Source of the DNA: Variovorax sp. CF313
Lineage (GTDB): Bacteria; Pseudomonadota; Gammaproteobacteria; Burkholderiales; Burkholderiaceae_C
Direction: 5' to 3'
Assembly: GCF_000282635.1 (NCBI RefSeq)
Contig: NZ_AKIW01000078.1
Location: 1-42,922 of the forward strand
DNA: 42,922 nucleotides
The position numbers and the translations under genes are program-made. Shown piece by piece: positions 34,680 through 42,816 of the stretch (its first letter is position 1; each line of letters opens with the position of its first letter). Under the pieces are notes generated by a model, which ran no database searches, was not told the DNA's origin, and saw nothing but the letters and a program-made list of their open reading frames with translations.

Positions 34680-35088
34680 GGGGGGCGGCGGCGCCGGTGC
34701 CTTCGAGTTGCGCCACGCGCACGCGCAGTTGCGCGACCTCGTCGCGCAGGGCCTGCACTTCTTCTGCGCCGGGCATGCCCAGGCGCTGCATGGCGGTGGC
34801 GACGCGCTGGTCGAAAACGTCCTCGAACTTGCGGATGCCGAAGCTGTCGAGCCCGGGGACCTTGCCCTGCCCGATGCCGAGCAGGCCCTCGATCACGTTG
34901 GCCTGGCGCTTGGCGACGTCGTTGCGCACGTTGTCCAGTGCCTTCAGGCCGGCGCGCAGCAAGACTTCAGCCTTGCCGGGCTCCGCGGACTTCTTGGTTG
35001 CCGCGGTCGCCTTCCTGGCAGCCGGCATCTTCTTCGCAGGCGCCGCCCTCTTCTTCAGCTTTGCAGTTTCGTCAGGACGGGTCGCCAT
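34660..35088 (-). CDS. PhaF/PhaI-like phasin with basic N-terminal segment
   Basis: 142 residues in three parts: a Lys/Ala/Pro-rich basic N-terminus (LKKRAAPAKKMPAARKATAA), a phasin-like helical core (VLLRAGLKALDNVRNDVAKR ... FEDVFDQRVATAMQRLG) and a C-terminal heptad coiled coil (EVQALRDEVAQLRVRVAQLE). It resembles PHA granule-associated proteins of the PhaF/PhaI type, in which the basic region binds DNA and the coiled coil oligomerises. In Pseudomonas PhaF the basic repeats are at the C-terminus; here they are at the N-terminus. Downstream of the second phasin-like gene. Confidence 0.75.
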   Translation of the reverse strand: MATRPDETAKLKKRAAPAKKMPAARKATAATKKSAEPGKAEVLLRAGLKALDNVRNDVAKRQANVIEGLLGIGQGKVPGLDSFGIRKFEDVFDQRVATAMQRLGMPGAEEVQALRDEVAQLRVRVAQLEGTGAAAPRGRAKR

Positions 35089-35107
35089 GCAGTGCTCCAG
35101 ATGCCGG

Positions 35108-35135
35108 AAAAAAGAAAAGGGCGCTTCACGCGCCC
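35108..35135 (-). terminator. Intrinsic terminator after the phasin-like gene at 35141
   Basis: Minus-strand stem GGGCGC (35135-35130) / GCGCCC (35124-35119) with a 5-base loop, followed by TTTTCTTTTTT. It stops most transcription just after the 35141-35695 gene and before the next phasin-like gene. Confidence 0.85.
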
Positions 35136-35140
35136 CGGGG

Positions 35141-35695
35141 TCAGGCCGCCTTGCGGGCAGCAGCGCGGCGAACCGGCTTCTTGGCGGCGGCGGCCTTGGC
35201 CTTCACCGTGCGAACGGGCCTGGCTTCTTCGGCGCCGCTCACGCGGGCTTCGATCTGCTTCGTGCCGGCGGCGATCTTGTCGGCGATCTGCACCGAGACG
35301 GCGGCGATCGGCTGGTTCAGCGCGCCCAGGGCATTGATCACCGAGGTGGCGACCGGCGACTCGACGCGGGCCACGCGGCCAGCAACGGCTTCGATGCCGC
35401 TGGTGGTGCCGGCTGCAACGCGGTCCATCACGGACACGATGCGGCTGGTGTCGATATCCAGGCGGTTGGCCAGGAAACCATTGATCTTTTCCTGCGCGCC
35501 GATCAGGTTGGCCTTGACCTGCTCGCTCACCAGCGGAATCTGGCGGCTGCCGAGGAACTCGCTGTAGCGCGAAGCGGCACCGCCCAGGAGCCGATGCACG
35601 CCGGTGCGGTAGGCGCCGACCAGGGTCTTGCCGGCGTCGTTGTACTGGCCGACGACATGAACGGCTGCGGAAGCGATGGTGGTTTGCGTGGACAT
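35141..35695 (-). CDS. Phasin-like protein with basic C-terminal tail
   Basis: 184-residue, Ala-rich helical protein without signal peptide (AYRTGVHRLLGGAASRYSEF, VSEQVKANLIGAQEKINGFL, MDRVAAGTTSGIEAVAGRVA) ending in a Lys/Ala/Arg tail (KAKAAAAKKPVRRAAARKAA). The amphipathic helices fit a granule surface protein; the tail resembles histone H1-like DNA-binding tails. The stop is followed by a strong terminator, and the 163-bp upstream region carries a 17-bp-period direct repeat. Assigned as phasin-like from composition and neighbours; exact family uncertain. Confidence 0.65.
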   Translation of the reverse strand: MSTQTTIASAAVHVVGQYNDAGKTLVGAYRTGVHRLLGGAASRYSEFLGSRQIPLVSEQVKANLIGAQEKINGFLANRLDIDTSRIVSVMDRVAAGTTSGIEAVAGRVARVESPVATSVINALGALNQPIAAVSVQIADKIAAGTKQIEARVSGAEEARPVRTVKAKAAAAKKPVRRAAARKAA

Positions 35696-35787
35696 GAGAG
35701 TGATTTCCTTGAAGTTGATGGGCTCGCGAAGGAAACGGGTGTGTCTGTCGCGATGGGCCTATCTTCTTCCGCGGGGCCTAGGCCTGA

Positions 35788-35812
35788 AAAACTAGAACGG
35801 TCGGAAAACTAG
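35788..35812 (-). promoter_or_regulatory. Tandem AAAACTAG repeats upstream of the phasin-like gene
   Basis: AAAACTAG occurs at 35788-35795 and 35805-35812, a 17-bp period. On the minus strand TTGGAC and TAGTTT are spaced by 17 bp around these copies and could be -35 and -10 boxes. A palindrome GGCCTAGGCC lies next to them at 35775-35784. Confidence 0.4.
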
Positions 35813-35858
35813 TCCAACTGCCCCAATTTTCAGCAGGCCGCCGGGCCCCGTGCGCCGA

Positions 35859-37529
35859 TCATGCCGCAGCGGCCCGGGGGGTGCCGGAGCGTTTGGCCGG
35901 AGCGGCCTTGCGGGCCGGTGGCTTGGGCGCGACCTTGATGGGCGCCTTCTTCACGGCAGCCTTCCTGGCCACGGCCTTGACCGGCGGCGCCTTCTTGCGC
36001 GCGGCAGGCTTCTTCTTCGCGGCAACGGGCGCGGGCGTGGGCGCGGCCTCGTCCGACGGGTCTTCGGCCATCTTCGCCGGCACCGGCGCGGGCGCCGCAC
36101 CGGTGGCCGCCGGGTGCTTCTGCGTCAGCTCCATCAGCAGCTTGTGCTCGGCCAGCATGTAGTCGCCGATCTCGGTGATGTCGGGTACCGCGCGGCGGCA
36201 GGCGATCAGGCCGTAGTCCATGCGGCCGTTGTAGCTCTGCACCGTCACGTTGAGCGCCGTGCCGTGGCTGGCGATCGACACCGGGTAATAGCAGGTGACG
36301 AGCGCGCCCGCGAAGTACATCGGGAACGGCGCCCCGGCCACGTTCGAGATGGCCACGTTGGCCGCCGGCGGCAGCAGGTTGACGATGCCAGAGCGCCCCA
36401 CCATCGAGGCAATGCCCGACATCAGCCAGGGCGCGGCGAAGGTCGGGAAATCGTCGAGGATCACCGCCTTGAAGCGGTTCATGGTCGACTTCGACGAGGT
36501 CGACGACGCGTTGATCGCCTTCAGCCGCTGCACCGGGTCGGTGATGTCGGTGGCCAGGCTCACGAGGATCATGCTGGCCTGGTTGTTGGCCGTCTGGTCG
36601 CCGGCCTCGCGCAGGCTGACCGGCACGCCGGCCACCAGCGGCTTGGCCGGCAGTTCGTTGTTGTCGGCCAGGTAGTGGCGCAGGGCGCCGGACACGGTGG
36701 CCATGACCACGTCGTTGAGCGACACGCCGAAGTGCTTGGCGATGTACTTGGTCTCGGCCAGCGAGATGGTGCGCCCGGCGAAGGTGCGCTGGTTGGTGAT
36801 CGACACGTTGAGCGAGGTGCGCGGCGCGAAGAGGTTGAACTTCTTCGGCGCGGCGGCCGTGTCCTTCTCGGCCGCCTTCTCGTCGGGCTTGGCCAGCCCG
36901 CCGATGGCACGCGCGATGGCCGGCGCCATCTTGAAGAGCTTCACGTACTGCTGCGCGGTGTTGCGCAGCGCCGCGGTCGCAAGCTCCGCCATGCCCAGCT
37001 GGTAGCCGCTGCCGCGCGGGCGCGAACGCGGCGGCTTCACCACGCGGCCGGTGGCCTCGAGGTCGAAGATGGCCTTGCCCACTTCCACGCCGGCCTGCCC
37101 GTCGATGCCCGCGTGGTGCACCTTGGTGTAGAGCGCCACCTGCCCGCTCTTGAGGCCGTCGATGATGTAGAACTCCCACATCGGCCGGCTGCGGTCGATG
37201 AGCGAGGAATGCAGCCGCGCCACGTACTGCTGCAGCTGGCGGTTGGTGCCGGGCTTGGGCAGCGTGATGTGGCGCACGTGGTAGTCGAGGTCGATGTCGT
37301 CGTCCTCGACCCACACCGGGTTGCTCATGTCGAAGGGCATCAGCGCGAGCTTGCGCGTGAACACGTCGGCCAGGTGGATGCGGCTGGCCATGAAGCTCTT
37401 GGCGTCTTCGTAGAAGTCGCCCTTGTAGCCCTTGGGCAGGTCGAGCACGTTCAGGGAGCCCACGTGCATCGGCATTTCCGGCGTTTCCATGTGCAGGAAG
37501 GTGGCATCAAGACCGCTCAGGTGTTTCAT
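35859..37529 (-). CDS. Wax ester synthase/diacylglycerol acyltransferase (WS/DGAT) with basic tail
   Basis: 556-residue bifunctional acyltransferase. The catalytic motif HHAGIDG is at residues 138-144; other family landmarks are LSGLDATFLHMETPEMPMHVG at the N-terminus, VRHITLPKPG, NDVVMATVSGALR, VPVSLRE, ISNVAGAP and YNGRMDYGL. It joins acyl-CoA to fatty alcohol or diacylglycerol to make wax ester or triacylglycerol for storage. Start 37529 (MKHLSG) has an AAGGAG Shine-Dalgarno. After the catalytic part, about 100 residues are Lys/Ala/Pro-rich (VAAKKKPAARKKAPPVKAV and similar), not usual for the family and similar in type to the two neighbouring phasin-like proteins. A MITE-like element is 32 bp upstream. 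Confidence 0.93.
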   Translation of the reverse strand: MKHLSGLDATFLHMETPEMPMHVGSLNVLDLPKGYKGDFYEDAKSFMASRIHLADVFTRKLALMPFDMSNPVWVEDDDIDLDYHVRHITLPKPGTNRQLQQYVARLHSSLIDRSRPMWEFYIIDGLKSGQVALYTKVHHAGIDGQAGVEVGKAIFDLEATGRVVKPPRSRPRGSGYQLGMAELATAALRNTAQQYVKLFKMAPAIARAIGGLAKPDEKAAEKDTAAAPKKFNLFAPRTSLNVSITNQRTFAGRTISLAETKYIAKHFGVSLNDVVMATVSGALRHYLADNNELPAKPLVAGVPVSLREAGDQTANNQASMILVSLATDITDPVQRLKAINASSTSSKSTMNRFKAVILDDFPTFAAPWLMSGIASMVGRSGIVNLLPPAANVAISNVAGAPFPMYFAGALVTCYYPVSIASHGTALNVTVQSYNGRMDYGLIACRRAVPDITEIGDYMLAEHKLLMELTQKHPAATGAAPAPVPAKMAEDPSDEAAPTPAPVAAKKKPAARKKAPPVKAVARKAAVKKAPIKVAPKPPARKAAPAKRSGTPRAAAA

Positions 37530-37561
37530 GTGTTGTCTCTCCTTGGTGGGGCATGCGCCGC

Positions 37562-37713
37562 TAGGGTCTGTCATTAATCAAACGCCCTCGCGAACCCCTG
37601 CTGCGCGGTGCAGTGCAAGGCGCCCTGAACGCCGCGTAGCATCGCTACGCAAGTGAAGGGCAACGCCGCATGGCGGGGCCAGCGCGAGGGCGTTTGATTG
37701 ATGACAGACCCTA
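37562..37713. mobile_element. MITE-like palindromic element, 152 bp
   Basis: Terminal inverted repeats of 31 bp (37562-37592 and 37683-37713) differ at one position; the ends read TAGGGTCTGTCAT and ATGACAGACCCTA. The outer TA on both sides may be a target duplication as left by IS630/IS5-type transposases. Inside, GCGTAGC (37634-37640) and GCTACGC (37644-37650) form a central hairpin, so almost the whole unit folds on itself. No coding capacity. It lies in the 362-bp gap 37530-37891 between the divergent WS/DGAT and S9 peptidase genes; the rest of that gap (37714-37891) shows no recognisable feature beyond a GAGG Shine-Dalgarno for the peptidase. Confidence 0.65.
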
Positions 37714-37891
37714 AGCAGGATAGCGCGGGCACTGCATTCGTGGGCCCCGCGTTCTTCAGTGTTTCCACCGGGGGGAAGGCACCGGCGCGACAGGGGTTTG
37801 CCCGAAGTAGCGAAAAAGTGTCGGGCGCCTGGCGGGCATGCGGCAACTGCTCACAAGGCCCTCTTTCACACGGGCTCCGTACACTGAGGCC

Positions 37892-39949
37892 ATGACATCC
37901 AGCCTCCCCCCGCAGCATCCGCAAGACGAGCAGCTCTGGCTCGAAGACATCGACGGCGAGAAGCAGCTCGCCTGGGCCCGCGAACAGAACGCGCTCGCCG
38001 TGCAGGCCTATGCGCAGTCGCCCGCGTTCGAGGCGCTCCAGCAGGGCATCCTCGAGGTGCTCGACTCGGACGACCGCATTCCGATGGTGCGCAAGATCGG
38101 CCCCTTCTTCTACAACTTCTGGCGCGACAAGGAGCACCCCAAGGGCCTGTGGCGCCGCACCACGCTGGACGAGTACCGCAAGCCGCAGCCCGCGTGGGAG
38201 AGCGTGCTCGACCTCGACGCGCTGGCCGCGGCCGACAAGGAGAACTGGGTCTGGCACGGCGCCGACTGCCTGGAGCCCGACTACAAGCGCTGCCTGGTCT
38301 CGCTGTCGCGCGGTGGCGCCGATGCCGACGTGGTGCGCGAGTTCGACCTCGAATCGAAGCAGTTCGTCGAAGGCGGCTTCTCGCTGCCCGAGGCCAAGAA
38401 CCACGTGGGATGGAAAGGCATCGACCAGCTCTACGTGGCCACCGACTTCGGCCCCGGCTCGATGACCAGCTCCAGCTATCCGCGCATCGTGAAAGAGTGG
38501 CGGCGCGGCACGCCACTCGCGAGCGCGGCCACGGTGTACGAAGGCCTGCACGAGGACATGTCCATCAGCGCCTACCGCGACAACACGCCCGGCTTCGAGC
38601 GCGACTTCGTCTCGCGCCAGATCGACTTCTACGAGAGCGAGACCTGGCTGCGCGGCGCCGACGGCACCCTCGCCAAGATCGACGTGCCCGACGACTCGCT
38701 GGCCGAGATCACGCGCGAGTGGATGCTGATCGAGCCGCGCACCGACTGGACCGTGGGCGGCGCCACCTACAGGTCGGGCTCGCTGCTGGCTGCGAAGTTC
38801 GACGACTACATGGCCGGCCGGCGCGAGCTCACGGTGCTGTTCGAGCCCGACGACACCACCGCGCTCGACAGCCACTCGTGGACGCGCCATCACCTGATCG
38901 TCAACGTGATGCACGACGTGGTGAACCGCCTCGAGGTGCTCACGCCTCCCGCCGACGGAAGGGGGCCATGGAGGCGCGAGAGCCTGGGCGGCGCGCCCGA
39001 GCTCTCGACCATCGCCGCGGGCGGCATCGACGAGGACGAGAACGACGACTACTTCCTCACGGTGAGCGGTTTCCTGCAGCCGACCACGCTCTACATCGGC
39101 ACCATCGGACAGGGCGAGCCCCAGGTGCTGAAGGACAGCCCCGCCTTCTTCGATGCCTCGCGCCATCGCGTGAGCCAGCATTTCGCGACATCGAAGGACG
39201 GCACGCGCGTGCCCTACTTCGAGATCGCCCCGAAGGACCTGAAGGCCGACGGCCGCAACCCCACGCTGCAGTACGCCTACGGCGGCTTCGAGATTTCATT
39301 GCAGCCGAGCTACAGCGGCAGCATCGGCCGCGCGTGGCTCGACAAAGGCGGCGTGTACGTCGTCGCCAACATCCGCGGTGGCGGCGAGTACGGCCCGCGC
39401 TGGCACCAGGCCGCGCTGCAGGAAAACCGGCTGCGCACCTGCGAAGACTTCGCGGCCGTGTCGCAAGACCTGTTCGCGCGCGGGATCACCTCGCCCTCGC
39501 ACCTTGGCGCGATGGGCGGCAGCAACGGCGGCCTGCTGATGGGCAACATGCTCACGCTGTATCCACAGCTCTACGGCGCCATCGTGAGCGAGGTGGCGCT
39601 GCTCGACATGCAGCGCTACACGCACCTGTCGGCGGGCGCCTCGTGGATCGCGGAATACGGCGACCCCGACCAGCCCGAGGAATGGGAATGGATCAAGACC
39701 TTCTCGCCCTACGAGAACGCGAAGCCGGGCCAGGCCTATCCGCCCGCGCTGTTCACCACCTCCACGCGCGACGACCGCGTGGGCCCGGTGCATGCGCGCA
39801 AGATGCACGCAAAGCTGTCCGCGCTGGGGTACGCCAGCAGCTTCTACGAGAACATGGAAGGCGGCCACAGCGCGGCCGCGGACAACAAGGAGTCCGCCTT
39901 CATGGACGCGCTGGGCTATGCGTACCTGTGGCACCACCTGAGGAGTTGA
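37892..39949 (+). CDS. S9-family prolyl oligopeptidase-type serine peptidase
   Basis: 685-residue S9 peptidase: N-terminal beta-propeller (WLEDIDGEKQLAWAREQN ... FGPGSMTSSSYPRIVKEWRR) and C-terminal alpha/beta hydrolase domain with GGSNGG (Ser544), TRDDRVGP (Asp627 or Asp628) and EGGHSAA (His659). No signal peptide, so cytoplasmic. It cleaves short peptides; both prolyl oligopeptidase and oligopeptidase B have this architecture and I cannot separate them by eye. ATG 37892 was preferred to an upstream ATG at 37838. Its stop is one base before the arginase ATG. Confidence 0.93.
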   Translation: MTSSLPPQHPQDEQLWLEDIDGEKQLAWAREQNALAVQAYAQSPAFEALQQGILEVLDSDDRIPMVRKIGPFFYNFWRDKEHPKGLWRRTTLDEYRKPQPAWESVLDLDALAAADKENWVWHGADCLEPDYKRCLVSLSRGGADADVVREFDLESKQFVEGGFSLPEAKNHVGWKGIDQLYVATDFGPGSMTSSSYPRIVKEWRRGTPLASAATVYEGLHEDMSISAYRDNTPGFERDFVSRQIDFYESETWLRGADGTLAKIDVPDDSLAEITREWMLIEPRTDWTVGGATYRSGSLLAAKFDDYMAGRRELTVLFEPDDTTALDSHSWTRHHLIVNVMHDVVNRLEVLTPPADGRGPWRRESLGGAPELSTIAAGGIDEDENDDYFLTVSGFLQPTTLYIGTIGQGEPQVLKDSPAFFDASRHRVSQHFATSKDGTRVPYFEIAPKDLKADGRNPTLQYAYGGFEISLQPSYSGSIGRAWLDKGGVYVVANIRGGGEYGPRWHQAALQENRLRTCEDFAAVSQDLFARGITSPSHLGAMGGSNGGLLMGNMLTLYPQLYGAIVSEVALLDMQRYTHLSAGASWIAEYGDPDQPEEWEWIKTFSPYENAKPGQAYPPALFTTSTRDDRVGPVHARKMHAKLSALGYASSFYENMEGGHSAAADNKESAFMDALGYAYLWHHLRS

Positions 39950-39950
39950 A

Positions 39951-40871
39951 ATGAGCAACGCCAACATCACCCTCGAACTGATCGGCGCGCCGACCGACGT
40001 CGGCGCCAGCGTGCGCGGTGCCGGCATGGGCCCCGACGCCCTGCGCGTGGCGGGCCTGCCGGAAGCGCTGGCGCGGCAGGGCTACGTCGTCGTCGACCGC
40101 GGCAACCTCGCGGGCCCCGCCACGCCGTGGGCGCCGCCGGCCAACGGGCTGCGCCATCTCGACGAGGTGATCGCCTGGAACCGCTCGGTGTACGCGGCCG
40201 TCGACACCGCGCTGGGCGCCAGCCATGTGCCGCTGATGATGGGCGGCGACCACTGCCTGGCCATCGGCTCCATCAGCGCGGTGGCATGGCATGCGCGCAA
40301 GCGTGGCAAGAAGCTGCGCGTGCTGTGGCTCGACGCGCACTCCGACGTCAACACCGAGACCACGAGCCCCAGCGGCAACCTGCACGGCATGCCGGTGTCG
40401 TGCCTGCTGGGCCACGGGCCCGCGGTGCTCACGGGCTGGAGCGGCGAGCGCGCGGCGCTGCACCACGACGCCATCCGCTTCATCGGCATCCGCAGCGTCG
40501 ACAGCGACGAGAAGGAGGCCATCCGCACGCTGGGCCTGAGCGTGTTCGACATGCGCCACATCGACGAGCACGGCATGCGCACGACCATGACCGAGGCGCT
40601 GCAGGACGTGGACGACGACACGCATCTGCACGTGAGCTTCGACCTCGACTGCCTCGACCCGGCCGACGCGCCCGGCGTGGGCACCGGCGTGCGAGGCGGG
40701 CCAACCTACCGCGAGATGCAGTTGTGCATGGAAATGATCGCCGACACCGGACGGCTGGGCTCGCTCGACGTGGTGGAGCTGAACCCCGCGCTCGACGTGC
40801 GCAACCAGACGGCCGAGGTGGCGGTCGAACTCATCGAGAGCCTGTTCGGCAAGTCGACGCTGGTGCGTTAG
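39951..40871 (+). CDS. rocF: Arginase
   Basis: 306-residue ureohydrolase with the binuclear Mn site motifs GGDHCLAIGS, WLDAHSDVN and SFDLDCLDP, plus the substrate-binding SPSGNLHGMPV segment. Converts arginine to ornithine and urea. It is separated from the S9 peptidase by a single base, so the two are co-expressed. The last four bases (40868-40871) overlap the stop of the convergent DUF805 gene. Confidence 0.95.
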   Translation: MSNANITLELIGAPTDVGASVRGAGMGPDALRVAGLPEALARQGYVVVDRGNLAGPATPWAPPANGLRHLDEVIAWNRSVYAAVDTALGASHVPLMMGGDHCLAIGSISAVAWHARKRGKKLRVLWLDAHSDVNTETTSPSGNLHGMPVSCLLGHGPAVLTGWSGERAALHHDAIRFIGIRSVDSDEKEAIRTLGLSVFDMRHIDEHGMRTTMTEALQDVDDDTHLHVSFDLDCLDPADAPGVGTGVRGGPTYREMQLCMEMIADTGRLGSLDVVELNPALDVRNQTAEVAVELIESLFGKSTLVR

Positions 40872-41410
40872 GGCTTGGCGGCCTGCGCGGCCTTGGCCTT
40901 GACCGTGTACTGCTGGTAGGCCGGCAGCGCGATGGCCGCGAGGATGCCGATCGCCGCGATGACGGGAAGAAGCAAGGCGCCGATGATGACGCCGACGCCG
41001 TTCGGCGGTGGCGGCGCGCCGAAGCGATTGACGCCCTTCGTACCGGGGTTGAACACCCAGACCAGGCTCACGAGCGGAATGAGGCACAGCAGCACGGTCC
41101 AACCGGTCCACCCCATGTCGTGGCTGCGCTGGATCGAAAGCAGCGTGAAGAACACGAAATAGGGAATGACGATCAGCAGCGGCAACAGCGACGCGAGGGT
41201 CGAACTCAATGAGCTCGCGAAGATCGCAACGATCACGCCGACCACGATCGCGAACAGCAAGTAGCCCACGAGGCTGTAAGACAGATAGCGCAGCCGCCCG
41301 ATCCGCCCCTTGGAGGACAACAGCTTCACGGGCTGCACTCGGGCTTCGCCGTCATACACATCGGCCACTTCCGCCCTCGGCGCGGCATAGGGATTCACCA
41401 TCTCTGTCAT
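40868..41410 (-). CDS. DUF805 membrane protein with pilin-like C-terminal helix
   Basis: 180 residues. After a polar N-terminus (MTEMVNPYAAPRAEVADVYD) comes GRIGRLRYLSYSL and three hydrophobic helices with the DUF805 signature RSHDMGWTGWT. A fourth hydrophobic segment near the C-terminus reads IGILAAIALPAYQQY followed by TVKAKAAQAAKP; this is strikingly like the N-terminal helix of type IV pilins, but without the preceding prepilin cleavage site. The start at 41410 fits the family; a much longer frame continues through the DUF58 gene and is spurious. Function unknown. Confidence 0.85.
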   Translation of the reverse strand: MTEMVNPYAAPRAEVADVYDGEARVQPVKLLSSKGRIGRLRYLSYSLVGYLLFAIVVGVIVAIFASSLSSTLASLLPLLIVIPYFVFFTLLSIQRSHDMGWTGWTVLLCLIPLVSLVWVFNPGTKGVNRFGAPPPPNGVGVIIGALLLPVIAAIGILAAIALPAYQQYTVKAKAAQAAKP

Positions 41411-41454
41411 GCGCTTCTCCTCTGTTGTTGAACGAACATTGTGAACAAGGGTGC

Positions 41455-42816
41455 CTACAAAAGGCCAGCCCTCTTGACTGCGTGATAGCGATTCACCAAC
41501 GCCACCGCAAGGTCGGCCGGTTCCACGTCGACCGACAGCGGATCGTTGCCGACCACGCGCGCAAAGGCGTCGCGGCGCGACTGCTCGAACAGGTGCGCCG
41601 CGGCCACGTCGACCGCGTCGCGCGCATGCACCAGCGGCTGATTGGCGATGCGCCCGAGCACCCGCTCGCGCAGGCTCGCGACCAGCACGAGGTGCTTGCG
41701 GCGCAGCAGCTTGATGGCGGGGCGCAGTTCGGCGGAATCTTCGTCGCGAAAATTGGTCAGCACGATGACCAGCGCGCGCCTTCTCTGCACGCGCAGCAGT
41801 TCCTGCGCGGCCAGCAGGTAGTCCGAATGGGTGGCGCCGGGCTGTATGTCGTGCAGCCGGTTCATCAGCGCGTTGAGGGTGGCGGTGCCCTTGCGCGGGG
41901 CGAAGTCGCGCCGCTCCTCGGCAAGGCAGCCGAAGGTCATGGCGCCGACCTCGTCGCCCTCCTTCAGCGCCACGTAGCTCAGCAGCATCAGCGCATTGAG
42001 CGCCTCGTCGAAATGGCTGCCGGCCTGCTGCGCCAGCGCGCCTTCGTCGGCACGCATGCGGCGGCCGCAGTCGAGCAGGAACAGCACGCACTGGTCGCGA
42101 TCGTCCTGGAACTCGCGCACGATCGGGCGGCGCTGGCGCTGCGTGGCCTTCCAGTCGATGTGGCGCAGCGAATCGCCGGTCTTGTAGTCGGCGAGCTGGC
42201 GGAAGTCGGTGCCGAGCCCGCGCTGCGCGTAGGTCTTGATGCCGATCTGCGCCAGCCGCCGGTCGCCCGACAGCCAGGCGTAGCGCGCCAGTGCGACGAA
42301 GTTGGGGTACACGCGCAGCCGGCGCGGCTCGCCCAGCGTCTGGCGCATGTCGAAGCAGCCGAAGCGCGTGCGCCAGCGCAGCTGGGTGGCGCCGAACTGC
42401 GCAACGCCGCGCTGCGTCGCGGTGGCGGTGTAGCGCAGCGCGATGTGCGAGAGCGCCGGCACGATGACCGTCTGGGGCAGGCCCTCGAAGGCGAAGTGCG
42501 TGTCGAGCTCGTCGAACACCGACACCTGCCAGGCCCGTGCGCCTTCGTTCACCAGCGTGAGCGTGAGCACCGTGGGCACGCCGAGCGAGAACGCGCCGGG
42601 CAGCTTGCGCTCGATGCGCAGCGGCGCGGCGCGCCAAAGGCGCAGGCTGTGCCAGAGGTCGACGCCCGCAAGCACGAGCCCCGCCGCCAGCAGCGCGCCC
42701 GCCACGGCGGCGACGTATCCCACCGGCGCGCCCAGCAGCAGCGCCGCGGAGGCGACCGCTGCCAGGCCGGCCAGCGCCAGCACGGCCGCGCGCGCGGGGA
42801 TTGGCAGCGGGCGCAT
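41455..42816 (-). CDS. DUF58 family protein
   Basis: 453-residue DUF58 protein: two N-terminal hydrophobic helices (residues ~8-52), a beta-rich middle region, the family hallmark GDSLRHIDWKATQRQRRPIVRE-type segment (DSLRHIDWKATQRQ), then a von Willebrand A-like part beginning CVLFLLDCGRRMRADEG. DUF58 proteins usually pair with a MoxR AAA+ ATPase, which would be expected just beyond the window edge. ATG 42816 overlaps the upstream stop in a TGATG junction. Probably a membrane-linked chaperone or assembly partner (inferred from the family). Confidence 0.9.
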   Translation of the reverse strand: MRPLPIPARAAVLALAGLAAVASAALLLGAPVGYVAAVAGALLAAGLVLAGVDLWHSLRLWRAAPLRIERKLPGAFSLGVPTVLTLTLVNEGARAWQVSVFDELDTHFAFEGLPQTVIVPALSHIALRYTATATQRGVAQFGATQLRWRTRFGCFDMRQTLGEPRRLRVYPNFVALARYAWLSGDRRLAQIGIKTYAQRGLGTDFRQLADYKTGDSLRHIDWKATQRQRRPIVREFQDDRDQCVLFLLDCGRRMRADEGALAQQAGSHFDEALNALMLLSYVALKEGDEVGAMTFGCLAEERRDFAPRKGTATLNALMNRLHDIQPGATHSDYLLAAQELLRVQRRRALVIVLTNFRDEDSAELRPAIKLLRRKHLVLVASLRERVLGRIANQPLVHARDAVDVAAAHLFEQSRRDAFARVVGNDPLSVDVEPADLAVALVNRYHAVKRAGLL

